A DNA stretch of 64,000 bases from S5-A14a sp050908895 (lineage in GTDB: Bacteria > Bacillota > Clostridia > Peptostreptococcales > Anaerovoracaceae), in the NCBI GenBank assembly GCA_050908895.1, contig CP171222.1, forward strand, positions 1,893,111-1,957,110, read 5' to 3'. A program made the position numbers and the translations under genes. The notes beneath the pieces were generated by a model. The model saw nothing but the letters and a program-made list of their open reading frames with translations. It was not told the origin of the DNA and made no database searches. Positions within the stretch are counted from its first letter, which is position 1; each line of letters begins with the position of its first letter. Shown piece by piece: positions 24,961 through 34,041 of the stretch.

Positions 24961-26451
24961 TTATTGTTGAATTTTGGATGATTCAGTAGTTTTCTTTATG
25001 CCCATTACCTCAAGAATTTTTCTTTTTACAGAATTAATGGATTTTTCATCTTGTTCCATTATGTATACATAATCGGAACCCATAGAATATACCATGCCGG
25101 TGTTTCCTTCACCTACTAAATTTTGCTTTTGTATATCCCATCCTCCCATATCATTCAGTTCGTTTCTCACAATTGAGCGAATTTCTCTTTCTGTAAGATT
25201 TGTGCTTATATAACCCTCCAGCTGGTGGAGAATGTCTCCATATCTGGTCAAAATAGTAGTGCTGCTTGTAGCTTTTTCTATAACACCAGCCATAACAGCT
25301 TGCTGATTCTGATTTCTATGTATATCTCCCGATTCATAAGAATTTCTTTCTCTGGCAAATCTAAGAGCTTTTCGACCATCCATGTGGTTTATACCTTCGA
25401 CATATTCAAAGGTTTCCCCACTTTCGTCAGGCAAACTCAATGCCTTATCCGAATAAATATCTATGCCACCAACTCCATCTACCAAGCTTTTTACTGTTCC
25501 ATAATTAACTTTTACATAATAGTTAATATCTAGACCAAGCAAATCTTCTGCTGCTGCCACAGTTGCATCAATACCATATAAACCCGTATGAGTCATTTTG
25601 TCATTTACATTGCCTAACTTTTTTATTTTTATCCTATAATCTCGTGGAATTGATGTCAGCAAAATTTTCTTATTCTTAGGGTTAACTGTTACCAGCATAT
25701 TTACATCTGACCGGCTGTCGCCATCGATGTTATTGTCATTATCCATTCCGCTGATAAATATATTATAAGGTTCATCTGATACAGATGCTTTCTTTGAAAT
25801 ATCCTTTATTTTCACCTTAACGGTTATAGATCCCAGTTTCTTTGTCTTAGTGTCAAAATCAGGAGCAATCCCTTCCATCAAAGACTCGTCTTCACCACTC
25901 ATCATTATTAAGTTGTACGACTCATTTAATAAATTAGTTCCTAGGTCGGCTATATTATTTTCAAATTTATTAATTCCACCATAGTTGCTTTTTATTTCTT
26001 CTCTAGCTTTTTTACTTTGCTCTGTTCTATCGTTAACCGAATAAACTTCCGAATTTGATAAATCTTTTAAAGAATTATACCTTAAGTCATTCTTTCTTGC
26101 ATAAACACCAAATTTGAAAGTTTTATATCCCGCAGATGTAATTTCTCCAATAAAACCCATTGTTTTCGCCATGTATACAGCACCCAGTCCATATCCCCCA
26201 ATTAAAATTACTGAGCAAAAAAAGGCTATAATCCGTCTTGATTTTTTTATCCTATAAGAATATAGTGCCGGAAAAAATAGTAGCCATACAAAAGCTACCG
26301 CTGCAAAGATAGCTACTAATATTTTAACAGGAAATATATCTAAAAAAATAGCGGCAGATATAAAAGCAGCACTTACAAGTGTAAATATCGAGCTCCAAAA
26401 TCTAGTAAACTTTTTAAATATACCAATTTTAGCAAACCTTGGTTCATCCAT
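24961..26451 (-). CDS. LytR-CpsA-Psr (LCP) family cell-wall ligase
   Basis: 496 residues. Three membrane segments lie in the first ~100 residues, with an extracellular C-terminal region. The LCP domain (~240-400) shows NMLVTVNPKNKKILLTSIPR with the conserved Arg-Asp, GVGGIDIYSD, and the family motif ALRFARERNSYESGDIHRNQ. LCP enzymes transfer undecaprenyl-linked glycopolymers such as teichoic acid or capsule onto peptidoglycan. It is placed unusually between the tuf2 terminator and the rpmG promoter, inside an otherwise pure translation cluster. It has its own GGGGGAAAA-type ribosome binding site. Confidence 0.93.
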   Translation of the reverse strand: MDEPRFAKIGIFKKFTRFWSSIFTLVSAAFISAAIFLDIFPVKILVAIFAAVAFVWLLFFPALYSYRIKKSRRIIAFFCSVILIGGYGLGAVYMAKTMGFIGEITSAGYKTFKFGVYARKNDLRYNSLKDLSNSEVYSVNDRTEQSKKAREEIKSNYGGINKFENNIADLGTNLLNESYNLIMMSGEDESLMEGIAPDFDTKTKKLGSITVKVKIKDISKKASVSDEPYNIFISGMDNDNNIDGDSRSDVNMLVTVNPKNKKILLTSIPRDYRIKIKKLGNVNDKMTHTGLYGIDATVAAAEDLLGLDINYYVKVNYGTVKSLVDGVGGIDIYSDKALSLPDESGETFEYVEGINHMDGRKALRFARERNSYESGDIHRNQNQQAVMAGVIEKATSSTTILTRYGDILHQLEGYISTNLTEREIRSIVRNELNDMGGWDIQKQNLVGEGNTGMVYSMGSDYVYIMEQDEKSINSVKRKILEVMGIKKTTESSKIQQ

Positions 26452-26518
26452 TTATTTTCCCCCTAAGAAATCCCCTTACAAACCTCTTACTTTATTTAAT
26501 TTAGGTTAAATCATAAAT

Positions 26519-26542
26519 AAAGGAGCTCAATTGAGCTCCTTT
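26519..26542 (-). terminator. Terminator of tRNA-Thr-tuf2
   Basis: A perfect palindrome (AAAGGAGCTC-AATT-GAGCTCCTTT) gives a 10-bp stem on a four-base loop, followed on the minus strand by TTTATTTATG. It lies between tuf2 and the LCP gene. Confidence 0.8.
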
Positions 26543-26606
26543 AATCTGTCCTTTAAAGATCAAGCATATCTCACTGAACAACAAAATCAGGTCGCTTTAT
26601 GTCAAA

Positions 26607-27800
26607 TTACTCGATAATTTCAGTTACAACTCCGGATCCTACTGTTCTTCCGCCTTCTCTGATAGCGAATCTTAGTCCTTCTTCAATAGCGATTGGGGTA
26701 ATCAGCTCAATTTCCATTGTTACGTTATCTCCAGGCATGCACATCTCTGTTCCTTCCGGAAGCTTTAGATCCCCTGTTACGTCTGTTGTTCTGAAATAGA
26801 ACTGTGGTCTGTATCCGTTAAAGAATGGTGTATGTCTTCCACCTTCTTCTTTCTTTAGTACGTATACTTCGCCCTTGAATTTTGTATGTGGGTGAATTGT
26901 TCCCGGTGCTGCCAGTACCTGGCCTCTTTCGATTTCATCTCTCTGTACTCCTCTTAGAAGTGCTCCGATGTTATCTCCTGTTTCTGCCTCGTCTAGTAGC
27001 TTTCTAAACATTTCTATTCCTGTTACTACTACTTTTCTCTTCTCATCTGTTAGTCCGATGATTTCTACTTCATCTCCTACCTTTAGAGTTCCTCTTTCTA
27101 CTCTGCCTGTTGCTACTGTTCCTCTTCCTGTGATTGAGAATACGTCTTCTACCGGCATTAGGAATGTCTTATCGTTTGCTCTTTCCGGTTCCGGTATGTA
27201 TGAGTCGATTTCTTCAAATAGTTCTACTATCTTATCTCCCCATTCGCTTGATGGATCTTCTAATGCTTTTAGTGCTGATCCTCTTACGATTGGTGTATCG
27301 TCTCCCGGGAATTCATACTCTGATAGTAGTTCTCTTACTTCCATCTCTACTAAATCTAGAAGCTCTTCGTCGTCTACCATGTCACATTTGTTTAGGAACA
27401 CTACAATATATGGTACTCCTACCTGTCTTGATAGTAGGATGTGCTCTCTTGTCTGTGGCATTGGTCCGTCTGTTGCTGCTACTACTAGGATTGCTCCGTC
27501 CATCTGTGCTGCTCCTGTAATCATGTTCTTTACATAGTCAGCGTGACCCGGGCAGTCTACGTGTGCGTAGTGTCTGTTTGGTGTTTCATACTCTACGTGG
27601 GAAGTTGAAATTGTGATTCCTCTTTCCTTTTCTTCCGGTGCCTTGTCTATCTTATCGAAGTCTACCTTCTCTCCAAGTCCATATCTGTTCTGTAGAGTTG
27701 TTGTGATAGCTGCTGTTAGAGTTGTCTTTCCATGGTCTACGTGACCGATGGTTCCGATGTTAATATGCGGTTTGTTTCTCTCAAACTTTTGCTTTGCCAT
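26607..27800 (-). CDS. tuf: Elongation factor Tu, copy 2
   Basis: 397 residues, protein-identical to copy 1, with all GTPase motifs. At DNA level a single synonymous position differs over 1194 nt. The flanks differ completely: a tRNA-Thr gene lies upstream here, and the terminators are unrelated. So this is a true second gene, not an assembly repeat. It is transcribed together with tRNA-Thr from the promoter at 27960-27988. Confidence 0.99.
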   Translation of the reverse strand: MAKQKFERNKPHINIGTIGHVDHGKTTLTAAITTTLQNRYGLGEKVDFDKIDKAPEEKERGITISTSHVEYETPNRHYAHVDCPGHADYVKNMITGAAQMDGAILVVAATDGPMPQTREHILLSRQVGVPYIVVFLNKCDMVDDEELLDLVEMEVRELLSEYEFPGDDTPIVRGSALKALEDPSSEWGDKIVELFEEIDSYIPEPERANDKTFLMPVEDVFSITGRGTVATGRVERGTLKVGDEVEIIGLTDEKRKVVVTGIEMFRKLLDEAETGDNIGALLRGVQRDEIERGQVLAAPGTIHPHTKFKGEVYVLKKEEGGRHTPFFNGYRPQFYFRTTDVTGDLKLPEGTEMCMPGDNVTMEIELITPIAIEEGLRFAIREGGRTVGSGVVTEIIE

Positions 27801-27842
27801 TGTCTTTCTCCTTTTACTAAAAGTGATATTTTATTTTCTATT

Positions 27843-27919
27843 TGGAGCTGTTGAGCAGGCTTGAACTGCCGAACCTCTTCCTTACCAAGGAAGTGCTCTA
27901 CCTACTGAGCTACAACAGC
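27843..27919 (-). tRNA. tRNA-Thr (anticodon GGT)
   Basis: A full cloverleaf can be drawn on the minus strand. Acceptor GCTGTTG pairs with CAACAGC, the D stem is GCTC/GAGC, and the anticodon arm is CTTCC-TTGGTAA-GGAAG with anticodon GGT. The T arm is GGCAG-TTCAAGC-CTGCT, and the 3' CCA is encoded. It lies immediately upstream of tuf2, a common arrangement in bacteria. Confidence 0.96.
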
Positions 27920-27959
27920 CTATAACATACCTCTCATCGAGTGGTAATTAATCGTTGTT

Positions 27960-27988
27960 ATAGTACTATAAATCCATGATAATGTCAA
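27960..27988 (-). promoter_or_regulatory. Promoter of tRNA-Thr-tuf2
   Basis: Minus-strand consensus TTGACA and TACTAT at 17-nt spacing, about 35 nt before the tRNA 5' end and just beyond the rlmB stop codon. Confidence 0.75.
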
Positions 27989-27995
27989 TAGACAT

Positions 27996-28871
27996 TTATT
28001 GATTATCTCTCTGACGAACTACCTCATAAGCAACTACACAAGCTGCATTTGAAGCGTTTAGAGAATTCACTTTCCCCTTAAGTGGTATTGATGTGATGAA
28101 ATCGCACTTTTCCTTAACCAGACGACTTAATCCTTTACCCTCACTGCCCACAACAATTCCAATAGCTCCCTTCAAATTTTGTTGGTAATAATGAGTTTTT
28201 CCCATATCAAGTCCGGCAATCCATAGTCCCATGTCCTTAAGCTCATCAATTGCTCTGGCTGTATTGGTAACCCTTGCTACAAGAACATGTTCAGCTGCGC
28301 CTGCTGCCACCTTAACCGCCACAGGCGTGACCCCTGAAGCTCTTCTCTCTGCAATCACGATGCCGTGAGCACCACTACACTCTGCAGTACGCATAATTGC
28401 CCCTAGATTATGTGGGTCCTCAATACCGTCAAGAATTAACACAAATGGTTCTTCGCATCTCTTTTTCGCCAACTCAATTATATCTCTAACTTCAGCATAT
28501 TCAAAAGTTTGTGCTTTGGCGACTACACCTTGATGATTTTCTCCTCCTGAAATCCTATCAAGAACTTTCCTATCCACAAACTCCACTTTTACATTAGAGT
28601 CCTTAGCCATAGCGAATATTTTGCTAATTGACCCCGTCCCTCCATCCAGGAGAAGTACTTTGTCCAATTTTTTACCATTTTCAAGAGACTCCATTACCGA
28701 GTTCCTCCCAAAGATTAAGTCTCCAGCAATATAGTTCTCATTGTATCTTCTGTCATTAATTCTTGTTCTTCCAGCATCTTTTGTAAATTTGCTTCGGTCT
28801 TTTCCTCTACTGCGGCTTCTTCCAAATCTATCTTCAAGTTTTTTCTTCGGAGTTATCTTTCTTTCGGTCAT
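27996..28871 (-). CDS. rlmB: 23S rRNA (guanosine-2'-O-)-methyltransferase RlmB/TrmH family
   Basis: 291 residues. A basic N-terminal extension (~1-45) precedes the substrate-binding domain (GDLIFGRNSVMESLENG). The SPOUT methyltransferase domain follows with the three family motifs: LDGIEDPHNLGAIMRTAE, GIVVGSEGKGLSRLV and IPLKGKVNSLNASNAAC. The family methylates G2251 of 23S rRNA or related positions. It is the last gene of the cysE-cysS-mrnC-thyA-folA-rlmB run, a conserved Firmicute neighbourhood of cysS and mrnC. Confidence 0.93.
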   Translation of the reverse strand: MTERKITPKKKLEDRFGRSRSRGKDRSKFTKDAGRTRINDRRYNENYIAGDLIFGRNSVMESLENGKKLDKVLLLDGGTGSISKIFAMAKDSNVKVEFVDRKVLDRISGGENHQGVVAKAQTFEYAEVRDIIELAKKRCEEPFVLILDGIEDPHNLGAIMRTAECSGAHGIVIAERRASGVTPVAVKVAAGAAEHVLVARVTNTARAIDELKDMGLWIAGLDMGKTHYYQQNLKGAIGIVVGSEGKGLSRLVKEKCDFITSIPLKGKVNSLNASNAACVVAYEVVRQRDNQ

Positions 28872-28872
28872 T

Positions 28873-29367
28873 TTAAGCCTCCCTTCGTCTGTATATGAAG
28901 AACTGGTATTTCGTACCTTCGTATTCTTCTACGGGTCCTTCCCAATCAATTTTTAATTCAGGCATTGCATCAAGGTCAATAAAATACCTGTCCGCCGGGA
29001 GGTCTTTGTATATCTTGGTTATATAGAATGTATCAGTGTATGGAACCATTTGCTTATAGATTTGCTCTCCGCCAATAATGAAGATTTCATTTTCAGGAAC
29101 ATTTTTTAGTAAATCTATCATTTCTTCAACCGAATGTACCACTTCGGCTCCATCAACTGCTATACTTTCATTTCTCGTTATTAGTATATTTCGTCTACCT
29201 GGAAGAGGTTTTCCTCCTGGAAGAGATTCAAGGGTTTTCCTACCCATAACAACAGTTTTTCCTGTGGTGATTTTTTTAAAATATTTTAAATCACCAGGTA
29301 AGTGTATTAAAAGATTATTATCTTTTCCTATGGCCCATTTTTTATCAGCTGCCAAAATTATATTCAT
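28873..29367 (-). CDS. folA: Dihydrofolate reductase
   Basis: 164 residues from the ATG preceded by GAGG at 6 nt; a TTG two codons upstream is less likely. IILAADKKWAIGKDNNLL at the N-terminus, VVMGRKTLESLP in the cofactor site, and EIFIIGGEQIYKQMVP are diagnostic. The active-site Asp is present (PGDLKYFK). The residues usually Pro-Trp before it are Leu-Ile here, so the otherwise well-conserved active-site Trp is missing. It reduces dihydrofolate made by ThyA, whose gene lies just upstream. Confidence 0.95.
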   Translation of the reverse strand: MNIILAADKKWAIGKDNNLLIHLPGDLKYFKKITTGKTVVMGRKTLESLPGGKPLPGRRNILITRNESIAVDGAEVVHSVEEMIDLLKNVPENEIFIIGGEQIYKQMVPYTDTFYITKIYKDLPADRYFIDLDAMPELKIDWEGPVEEYEGTKYQFFIYRRREA

Positions 29368-29426
29368 TCTCAACCTCTATATCTTATTCCGCTAATATAT
29401 GCATGTACGCCCATTGCTTAGGGCAC

Positions 29427-30257
29427 CTATATTGCAATAGGAATCCCCGTAATTTGAGGGCCTTTCTGATAGTCTTCAATTTTTATATCATCAACTGTGA
29501 AATCATAAAAATCTTTAACATCAGGATTTAAGGTAAACTTAGGCGCAGGGAAAGATTCTCGCGTAATGAGTTCCTTCACAAGCGGAACATGTCTATCATA
29601 AATATGAGCATCTGATATTACATGAACTAACTCCCCTGCTTTCAGTCCGCTCACCTGAGCCAACATATGAAGAAGTACAGAGTATTGCACAACATTCCAA
29701 TTATTCGCAGCAAGAATATCCTGAGATCTTTGGTTTAAAATTCCATTAAGTTTATCCCCTGTTACATTAAACGTCATTGAGTATGCGCAAGGCTCAAGTC
29801 CCATCTCTGATAAATCCTGGAAATTATAAATATTGGTCATTATTCGTCTGGAATAAGGAGTGTTTTTTAGCTGCCATAAAACATTATCAACTTGATCCAT
29901 CTCCCCTTGCGAGAACTTATACTTTAGTCCCATCTGATAACCATAAGCCTTGCCTATAGATCCATTTTCATCTGCCCATTCATTCCAAATTTTACTATTT
30001 AAGTCCTTTATGTTGTTAGATTTTTTCTGCCAAATCCAAAGCATTTCATCAACACAAAGTTTAATTGCTGTAGGTCTTAGAGTAAGAGCCGGGAATTCCT
30101 TTCCCAAATCATACCTGTTAACCACACCGAAAGTCTTGATGGTGTGAGCAGGCATGCCGTCTTCCCATCGTGCTCTAACTTCTTGGCCTTCAGATGAAAG
30201 CCCCTCAGTCAAAATTTTTTTACACATATTTACAAAAATTTTATCCGCTGTGCTCAT
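29427..30257 (-). CDS. thyA: Thymidylate synthase (ThyA type)
   Basis: 276 residues. The catalytic Cys lies in LEPCAYSMTFNV; the His that usually follows (PCH) is Ala here. LNQRSQDILAANNWNVVQYS provides the conserved Arg/Ser and Asp/Asn contacts for dUMP, and VISDAHIYDRHV matches the usual DxHxYxxH motif. It makes dTMP from dUMP using methylene-tetrahydrofolate and releases dihydrofolate for the adjacent folA product. The PCA variant is, as far as I recall, seen in other clostridial ThyA proteins and does not by itself imply loss of function. Confidence 0.95.
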   Translation of the reverse strand: MSTADKIFVNMCKKILTEGLSSEGQEVRARWEDGMPAHTIKTFGVVNRYDLGKEFPALTLRPTAIKLCVDEMLWIWQKKSNNIKDLNSKIWNEWADENGSIGKAYGYQMGLKYKFSQGEMDQVDNVLWQLKNTPYSRRIMTNIYNFQDLSEMGLEPCAYSMTFNVTGDKLNGILNQRSQDILAANNWNVVQYSVLLHMLAQVSGLKAGELVHVISDAHIYDRHVPLVKELITRESFPAPKFTLNPDVKDFYDFTVDDIKIEDYQKGPQITGIPIAI

Positions 30258-30290
30258 ATCTTGTCTCGTTCCTCAATACCATCGTAATAT

Positions 30291-30743
30291 TTAAATATTT
30301 TTAGCCTGAAATTCTCCATTAATTATATTAATAGAATGTCTTATAAGTTCTCTAACCCTCTTTAAATCACCATTTAAATAAATATATCCTATCATAGCCT
30401 CAAAGCCTGTGGCTACCTTGTAAATCATTACATCTGTATTCTTTGGTTTAGATGTAACCTTTCGGTTCTTTCCACGCCGATATACATCAATTTCCTCTTG
30501 GTGCAAAACACCCATATTCAACAGTTCACCGACTATCTTAGCTTGTGCTTTGGCGGAAACATATTTTGTTGCTGCCTTATGGAGTGCATCAACCTTTATC
30601 TGTCCACATTTAATTAGATATGTTCTTATTTCAACGTCATAGATTCCATCTCCAACATATGCAAGAGCTGACGCGTTAATCTGATTCGGACTTTCTACTT
30701 CCATACTACTAATTTCTGTATTTTTTATTCCAAAGCTATTCAT
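30291..30743 (-). CDS. mrnC: Mini-ribonuclease III
   Basis: 150 residues. A single RNase III catalytic domain without a dsRNA-binding domain: ASALAYVGDGIYDVEIRTYL carries the acidic signature, YRRGKNRKV is typical, and ATGFEAMIGYIYLNG is the second catalytic motif. In Bacillus the enzyme matures 23S rRNA ends. The start overlaps cysS by 8 nt; cysS-mrnC-rlmB linkage is well known in Firmicutes. Confidence 0.95.
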   Translation of the reverse strand: MNSFGIKNTEISSMEVESPNQINASALAYVGDGIYDVEIRTYLIKCGQIKVDALHKAATKYVSAKAQAKIVGELLNMGVLHQEEIDVYRRGKNRKVTSKPKNTDVMIYKVATGFEAMIGYIYLNGDLKRVRELIRHSINIINGEFQAKNI

Positions 30744-32142
30744 TTCCTTTTATTATTTGCACGCCCTGGGGTGTGTCCTTTAGGGTAATTCCTTTTGCTG
30801 ATAGAAAGTCTCTAATCTCATCTGCCCTTGCAAAATTCTTCGCTTTTCTCGCTTCTTGTCTTTCATTGATAAGATCCATTATGTCTTCGCCTAACTCAGT
30901 GTTTTCTTCTTCATTAAGTAGACCTAAAACCTTGCATAGAGTCATTATTTTGTCAAGAGCTCTATGAGCAAAGTCTTTTGTTGATCCTCCTGAAATTTGC
31001 TTGTTAATTGTCGTTACCATTTGGAACACTGCTGCAATTCCATCGGCAGTGTTAAGGTCATCGTCCATAGCCAGGATAAACTCTACTTCGTACTTATTTA
31101 GCTCCTCAAGAGTCTCTAATTCCGCCTTATCAAGCTCATCCGTTCTTCCCTCTTTAAGTTGAAACTTTAGATTCTCTTTGCATGTGTGAATCCTGTCAAG
31201 GCTTGCTCTGGCTTGCTCCATCAAAGTATCACTAAAGTTTATAGGACTTCTATAATGTCCTGATAAAAGGAAAAATCTGATAACTTCTCCAGAATAGTCA
31301 TTTAGGATATCTCTTACAGTAAAAAAGTTCCCCTTAGACTTTGACATCTTCTCGTTATCAATGGTGATGTATCCGTTATGCATCCAATAATTAGCAAAAG
31401 TAATTCCGTTGCAACATTCTGACTGAGCAATTTCATTTTCGTGATGTGGAAATTGAAGATCTTGACCGCCTGCATGAATATCTATAGTTTTGCCCAAATG
31501 GGTTTTTGACATCACCGAACATTCAATATGCCAGCCGGGTCTCCCCATTCCCCATGGAGATTTCCATGCAATTTCATCTTCAGTTTTTCTTGCCTTCCAA
31601 AGAGCAAAATCAAGGGGATCTTCCTTCACTTCTCCAATAGCTATTCTCGCACCTGACTCCAAGTCGTCTATCTTCTGTCCGGAAAGCTTGCCGTACTCAG
31701 GAAATTTCCTAGTAGAGAAATAGACATCACCATCCCTCTCATAAGCAAAACCCTTCTCTATAAGATTAGAAATAAAATCAATGATTTGCTCTATGTGTTC
31801 CGATACCTGTGGATGGACGTCAGCCTTTCTTACATTCAAAGATTTAGCATCCTTAAAGTACTCTCTTATATATTTTTTGCTAACTTCAGAAGCTGTAGTA
31901 CCCTCCTCTTTAGCACGATTTATTATTTTATCATCTACATCGGTAAAGTTTTGAACAAATTTAACCTTATATCCTCTATACTCCATGTAGTTTCTTAAAG
32001 TATCAAAAACTACGAAAGGTCTAGCGTTACCTATATGGAAAAAATTGTATACAGTCGGTCCACAAACGTAAATAGATACATGCCCTTCTTTTATTGGTAC
32101 AAACTCTTCTTTTTTTCTGGTAAGAGTATTATAAATTTTCAA
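30736..32142 (-). CDS. cysS: Cysteinyl-tRNA synthetase
   Basis: 468 residues, class I synthetase. CGPTVYNFFHIGNARPFVVF contains the HIGN motif and a zinc-binding Cys. AGGQDLQFPHHENEIAQSE supplies the remaining zinc ligands, with HIECS upstream of it. The KMSKS motif (EKMSKSKGNFF) lies near 266-272. It overlaps cysE by 14 nt and mrnC by 8 nt, coupling cysteine synthesis to tRNA charging. I found no T-box leader upstream. Confidence 0.98.
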   Translation of the reverse strand: MKIYNTLTRKKEEFVPIKEGHVSIYVCGPTVYNFFHIGNARPFVVFDTLRNYMEYRGYKVKFVQNFTDVDDKIINRAKEEGTTASEVSKKYIREYFKDAKSLNVRKADVHPQVSEHIEQIIDFISNLIEKGFAYERDGDVYFSTRKFPEYGKLSGQKIDDLESGARIAIGEVKEDPLDFALWKARKTEDEIAWKSPWGMGRPGWHIECSVMSKTHLGKTIDIHAGGQDLQFPHHENEIAQSECCNGITFANYWMHNGYITIDNEKMSKSKGNFFTVRDILNDYSGEVIRFFLLSGHYRSPINFSDTLMEQARASLDRIHTCKENLKFQLKEGRTDELDKAELETLEELNKYEVEFILAMDDDLNTADGIAAVFQMVTTINKQISGGSTKDFAHRALDKIMTLCKVLGLLNEEENTELGEDIMDLINERQEARKAKNFARADEIRDFLSAKGITLKDTPQGVQIIKGNE

Positions 32143-32908
32143 TTTCTTTTGCCTCCTCTTTTTCTTTTGGCAACCTATGCTTTTCCAACGAACTCATACT
32201 ATCGGTTTCCTCCGTTAATGCAACTATATTTTTTACATTAACGTCATCTTTATGAATGTTTTTTACTGCTCTACATTCTAAGTCACCAAGCTGTGCCTCC
32301 AATAGCTTGATACGCCTTCTTAGGGCTGTCATTTCAATTGCAATTGGATCCGGTAGGTTAATCTGATTCATATCAGAATTATTGCTAGTATACCGCTTCA
32401 CAATCTGTCCGGGTATTCCAACAACCGTACAGCCTGGAGGCACTGCTTTTAAAACTACCGACCCTGAACCTATCTTTACGTCATCGCCTACAGAAAATGG
32501 GCCCAAAACTTTAGCTCCGGAACTCACGATAACTCTGTTCCCAATAGTTGGATGTCTTTTGCCTGTTTCTTTTCCGGTGCCACCTAAGGTAACCCCTTGA
32601 TATAGGGTTACATCATCTCCTATTTCAGTAGTTTCTCCAATAACCACTGCCATACCGTGGTCGATAAAACATCTCCTTCCAATTTTAGCTCCGGGATGAA
32701 TTTCAATTCCGGTCCTTTTTCTTACAGATTGGGAAATCATTCTTGCAAGAAGTTTACAATTGTGATTATATAACCAATGAGCAGGTCTATGCCATATAAG
32801 TGCCCATATACCGGGATAGCACAAAAGAACCTCCAGCTTGCTCCTTGCTGCAGGGTCTCTTGTCATTACAGCCTCTATATCTTCACTCACTTCTTTGAAA
32901 AATTTCAT
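32129..32908 (-). CDS. cysE: Serine O-acetyltransferase
   Basis: 259 residues. An N-terminal helical region includes DPAARSKLEVLLCYPG. The left-handed beta-helix hexapeptide repeats follow, with the active-site His residues in IDHGMAVVIGETTEIGD and GGTGKETGKRHPTIG. The C-terminal ~60 residues (after ~195) are a non-conserved, charged extension longer than in typical EpsC/CysE. It makes O-acetylserine, the precursor of cysteine, and overlaps cysS. Confidence 0.95.
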   Translation of the reverse strand: MKFFKEVSEDIEAVMTRDPAARSKLEVLLCYPGIWALIWHRPAHWLYNHNCKLLARMISQSVRKRTGIEIHPGAKIGRRCFIDHGMAVVIGETTEIGDDVTLYQGVTLGGTGKETGKRHPTIGNRVIVSSGAKVLGPFSVGDDVKIGSGSVVLKAVPPGCTVVGIPGQIVKRYTSNNSDMNQINLPDPIAIEMTALRRRIKLLEAQLGDLECRAVKNIHKDDVNVKNIVALTEETDSMSSLEKHRLPKEKEEAKEIENL

Positions 32909-32991
32909 TTTATCTAATTCTGTCGCTTTCTATTTTATGTCTATTCCATTGCTTCGCCATTTTATTGCATAATATATCAAAAATATATTCA

Positions 32992-33017
32992 AATTGAGTT
33001 CTTGGCTATTCTCAATT
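32992..33017 (-). terminator. Weak terminator after the cyclophilin gene
   Basis: A 7-bp stem AATTGAG / CTCAATT with a 12-nt loop, followed on the minus strand by TTTGAATATATTTTT. It lies just after the cyclophilin stop codon and before cysE. The T-run is interrupted, so confidence is moderate to low. Confidence 0.35.
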
Positions 33018-33026
33018 ATTCCAAAA

Positions 33027-33506
33027 TTACATTGTGACTCTAATACTTTTTATCACAACTGGTGTCTTTGGTTTATCTGAAAAGTCTGTAGGAACAGAAA
33101 CAATTTTCTGAGCCTCTTCCATGCCTTCTGTGATTTTTCCAAAAGCTGCATATCCGCCATCTAGATGTGGTGCATCTGCAACCATAATGAAGAACTGTGA
33201 GCCAGCTGAGTTTGGATCCATAGCTCTTGCCATAGAAAGAACTCCCGTCGTGTGTTTAAGATCATTTTTTACACCGTTTTGTGCAAATTCCCCCTTAATA
33301 GTATGACCTGGTCCACCCATTCCAGTGCCATCTGGACATCCTCCTTGAATCATAAATCCAGGAATGACTCTGTGAAATGTCAAACCATCGTAGAATCCAT
33401 CATTTGCCAGCTTCTCAAAATTTAATACAGAGATAGGCGCTATATCCTCATATAGCTCACCTGTCATAACTCCACCATTTTCCATTTCAATTGTAACTTT
33501 TTTCAT
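33027..33506 (-). CDS. Cyclophilin-type peptidyl-prolyl isomerase
   Basis: 159 residues, one cyclophilin domain without signal peptide, so cytoplasmic. Catalytic elements LTFHRVIPGFMIQGG (Arg of the active site), GSQFFIMVADAPHLDG and YAAFGKITEGME are intact. It accelerates prolyl isomerisation in protein folding. It lies 13 nt after the chromate transporter pair, likely in the same transcript. Confidence 0.95.
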   Translation of the reverse strand: MKKVTIEMENGGVMTGELYEDIAPISVLNFEKLANDGFYDGLTFHRVIPGFMIQGGCPDGTGMGGPGHTIKGEFAQNGVKNDLKHTTGVLSMARAMDPNSAGSQFFIMVADAPHLDGGYAAFGKITEGMEEAQKIVSVPTDFSDKPKTPVVIKSIRVTM

Positions 33507-33519
33507 TTTATTTAACCTC

Positions 33520-34041
33520 TCATCTAATAAACAGAGCGCCTAAGACCCCTGCTAAAATAATCAAAATAAACGGACTTATCTTCCATTTTCCGTACACTAT
33601 AATTGTGCCCAAAAGTATGACCATCGAAACCCAATTTGGCTCTTTTGCCATGTTCATAACCATGAAAAGACCAGCTGATGCAATCAGTCCCACCGTCACA
33701 GGCTTAACTCCTATAAGGGCACCTTGAACTATTTTGCTCTCACTAAACTTATCGACAAAATAGCTCACTATAATCACCATGATGAATGACGGAATAGCAA
33801 TTCCAATAGTTGCAGCTGCTGCGCCAGCAAAAGATCCGTTATAATAGCCAACATAAGTTGCTGCATTTATGGATAGTGGGCCTGGCGTAACTTGGGAAAT
33901 TGCAACCAGGTTTCCAAATTCCTTGGAATCAGTCATTCCAAAGTGCTTAGCGGTCTGAAATATTATAGGTAGCATTGCTAGACCACCACCGAATCCGAAA
34001 AAACCGATTTTTGAAAAGGCTAGCATTAGCTTAATCGACAT
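33520..34041 (-). CDS. Chromate transporter family protein, second half
   Basis: 173 residues with about five membrane segments. FSKIGFFGFGGGLAMLPII and SQVTPGPLSINAATYVGY are the CHR-family hallmarks. It is one of a pair of half-size proteins (with 34031-34582) that together equal one full-length ChrA. In Firmicutes such pairs work as heterodimers; the physiological substrate is often unclear and need not be chromate. The start overlaps its partner by 11 nt. Confidence 0.88.
   Translation of the reverse strand: MSIKLMLAFSKIGFFGFGGGLAMLPIIFQTAKHFGMTDSKEFGNLVAISQVTPGPLSINAATYVGYYNGSFAGAAAATIGIAIPSFIMVIIVSYFVDKFSESKIVQGALIGVKPVTVGLIASAGLFMVMNMAKEPNWVSMVILLGTIIVYGKWKISPFILIILAGVLGALFIR

Noticed and set aside
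32909..33026. T-box leader for cysE-cysS
   Set aside because: No T-box sequence or specifier-loop structure is visible; the gap upstream of proS is only about 30 bases.
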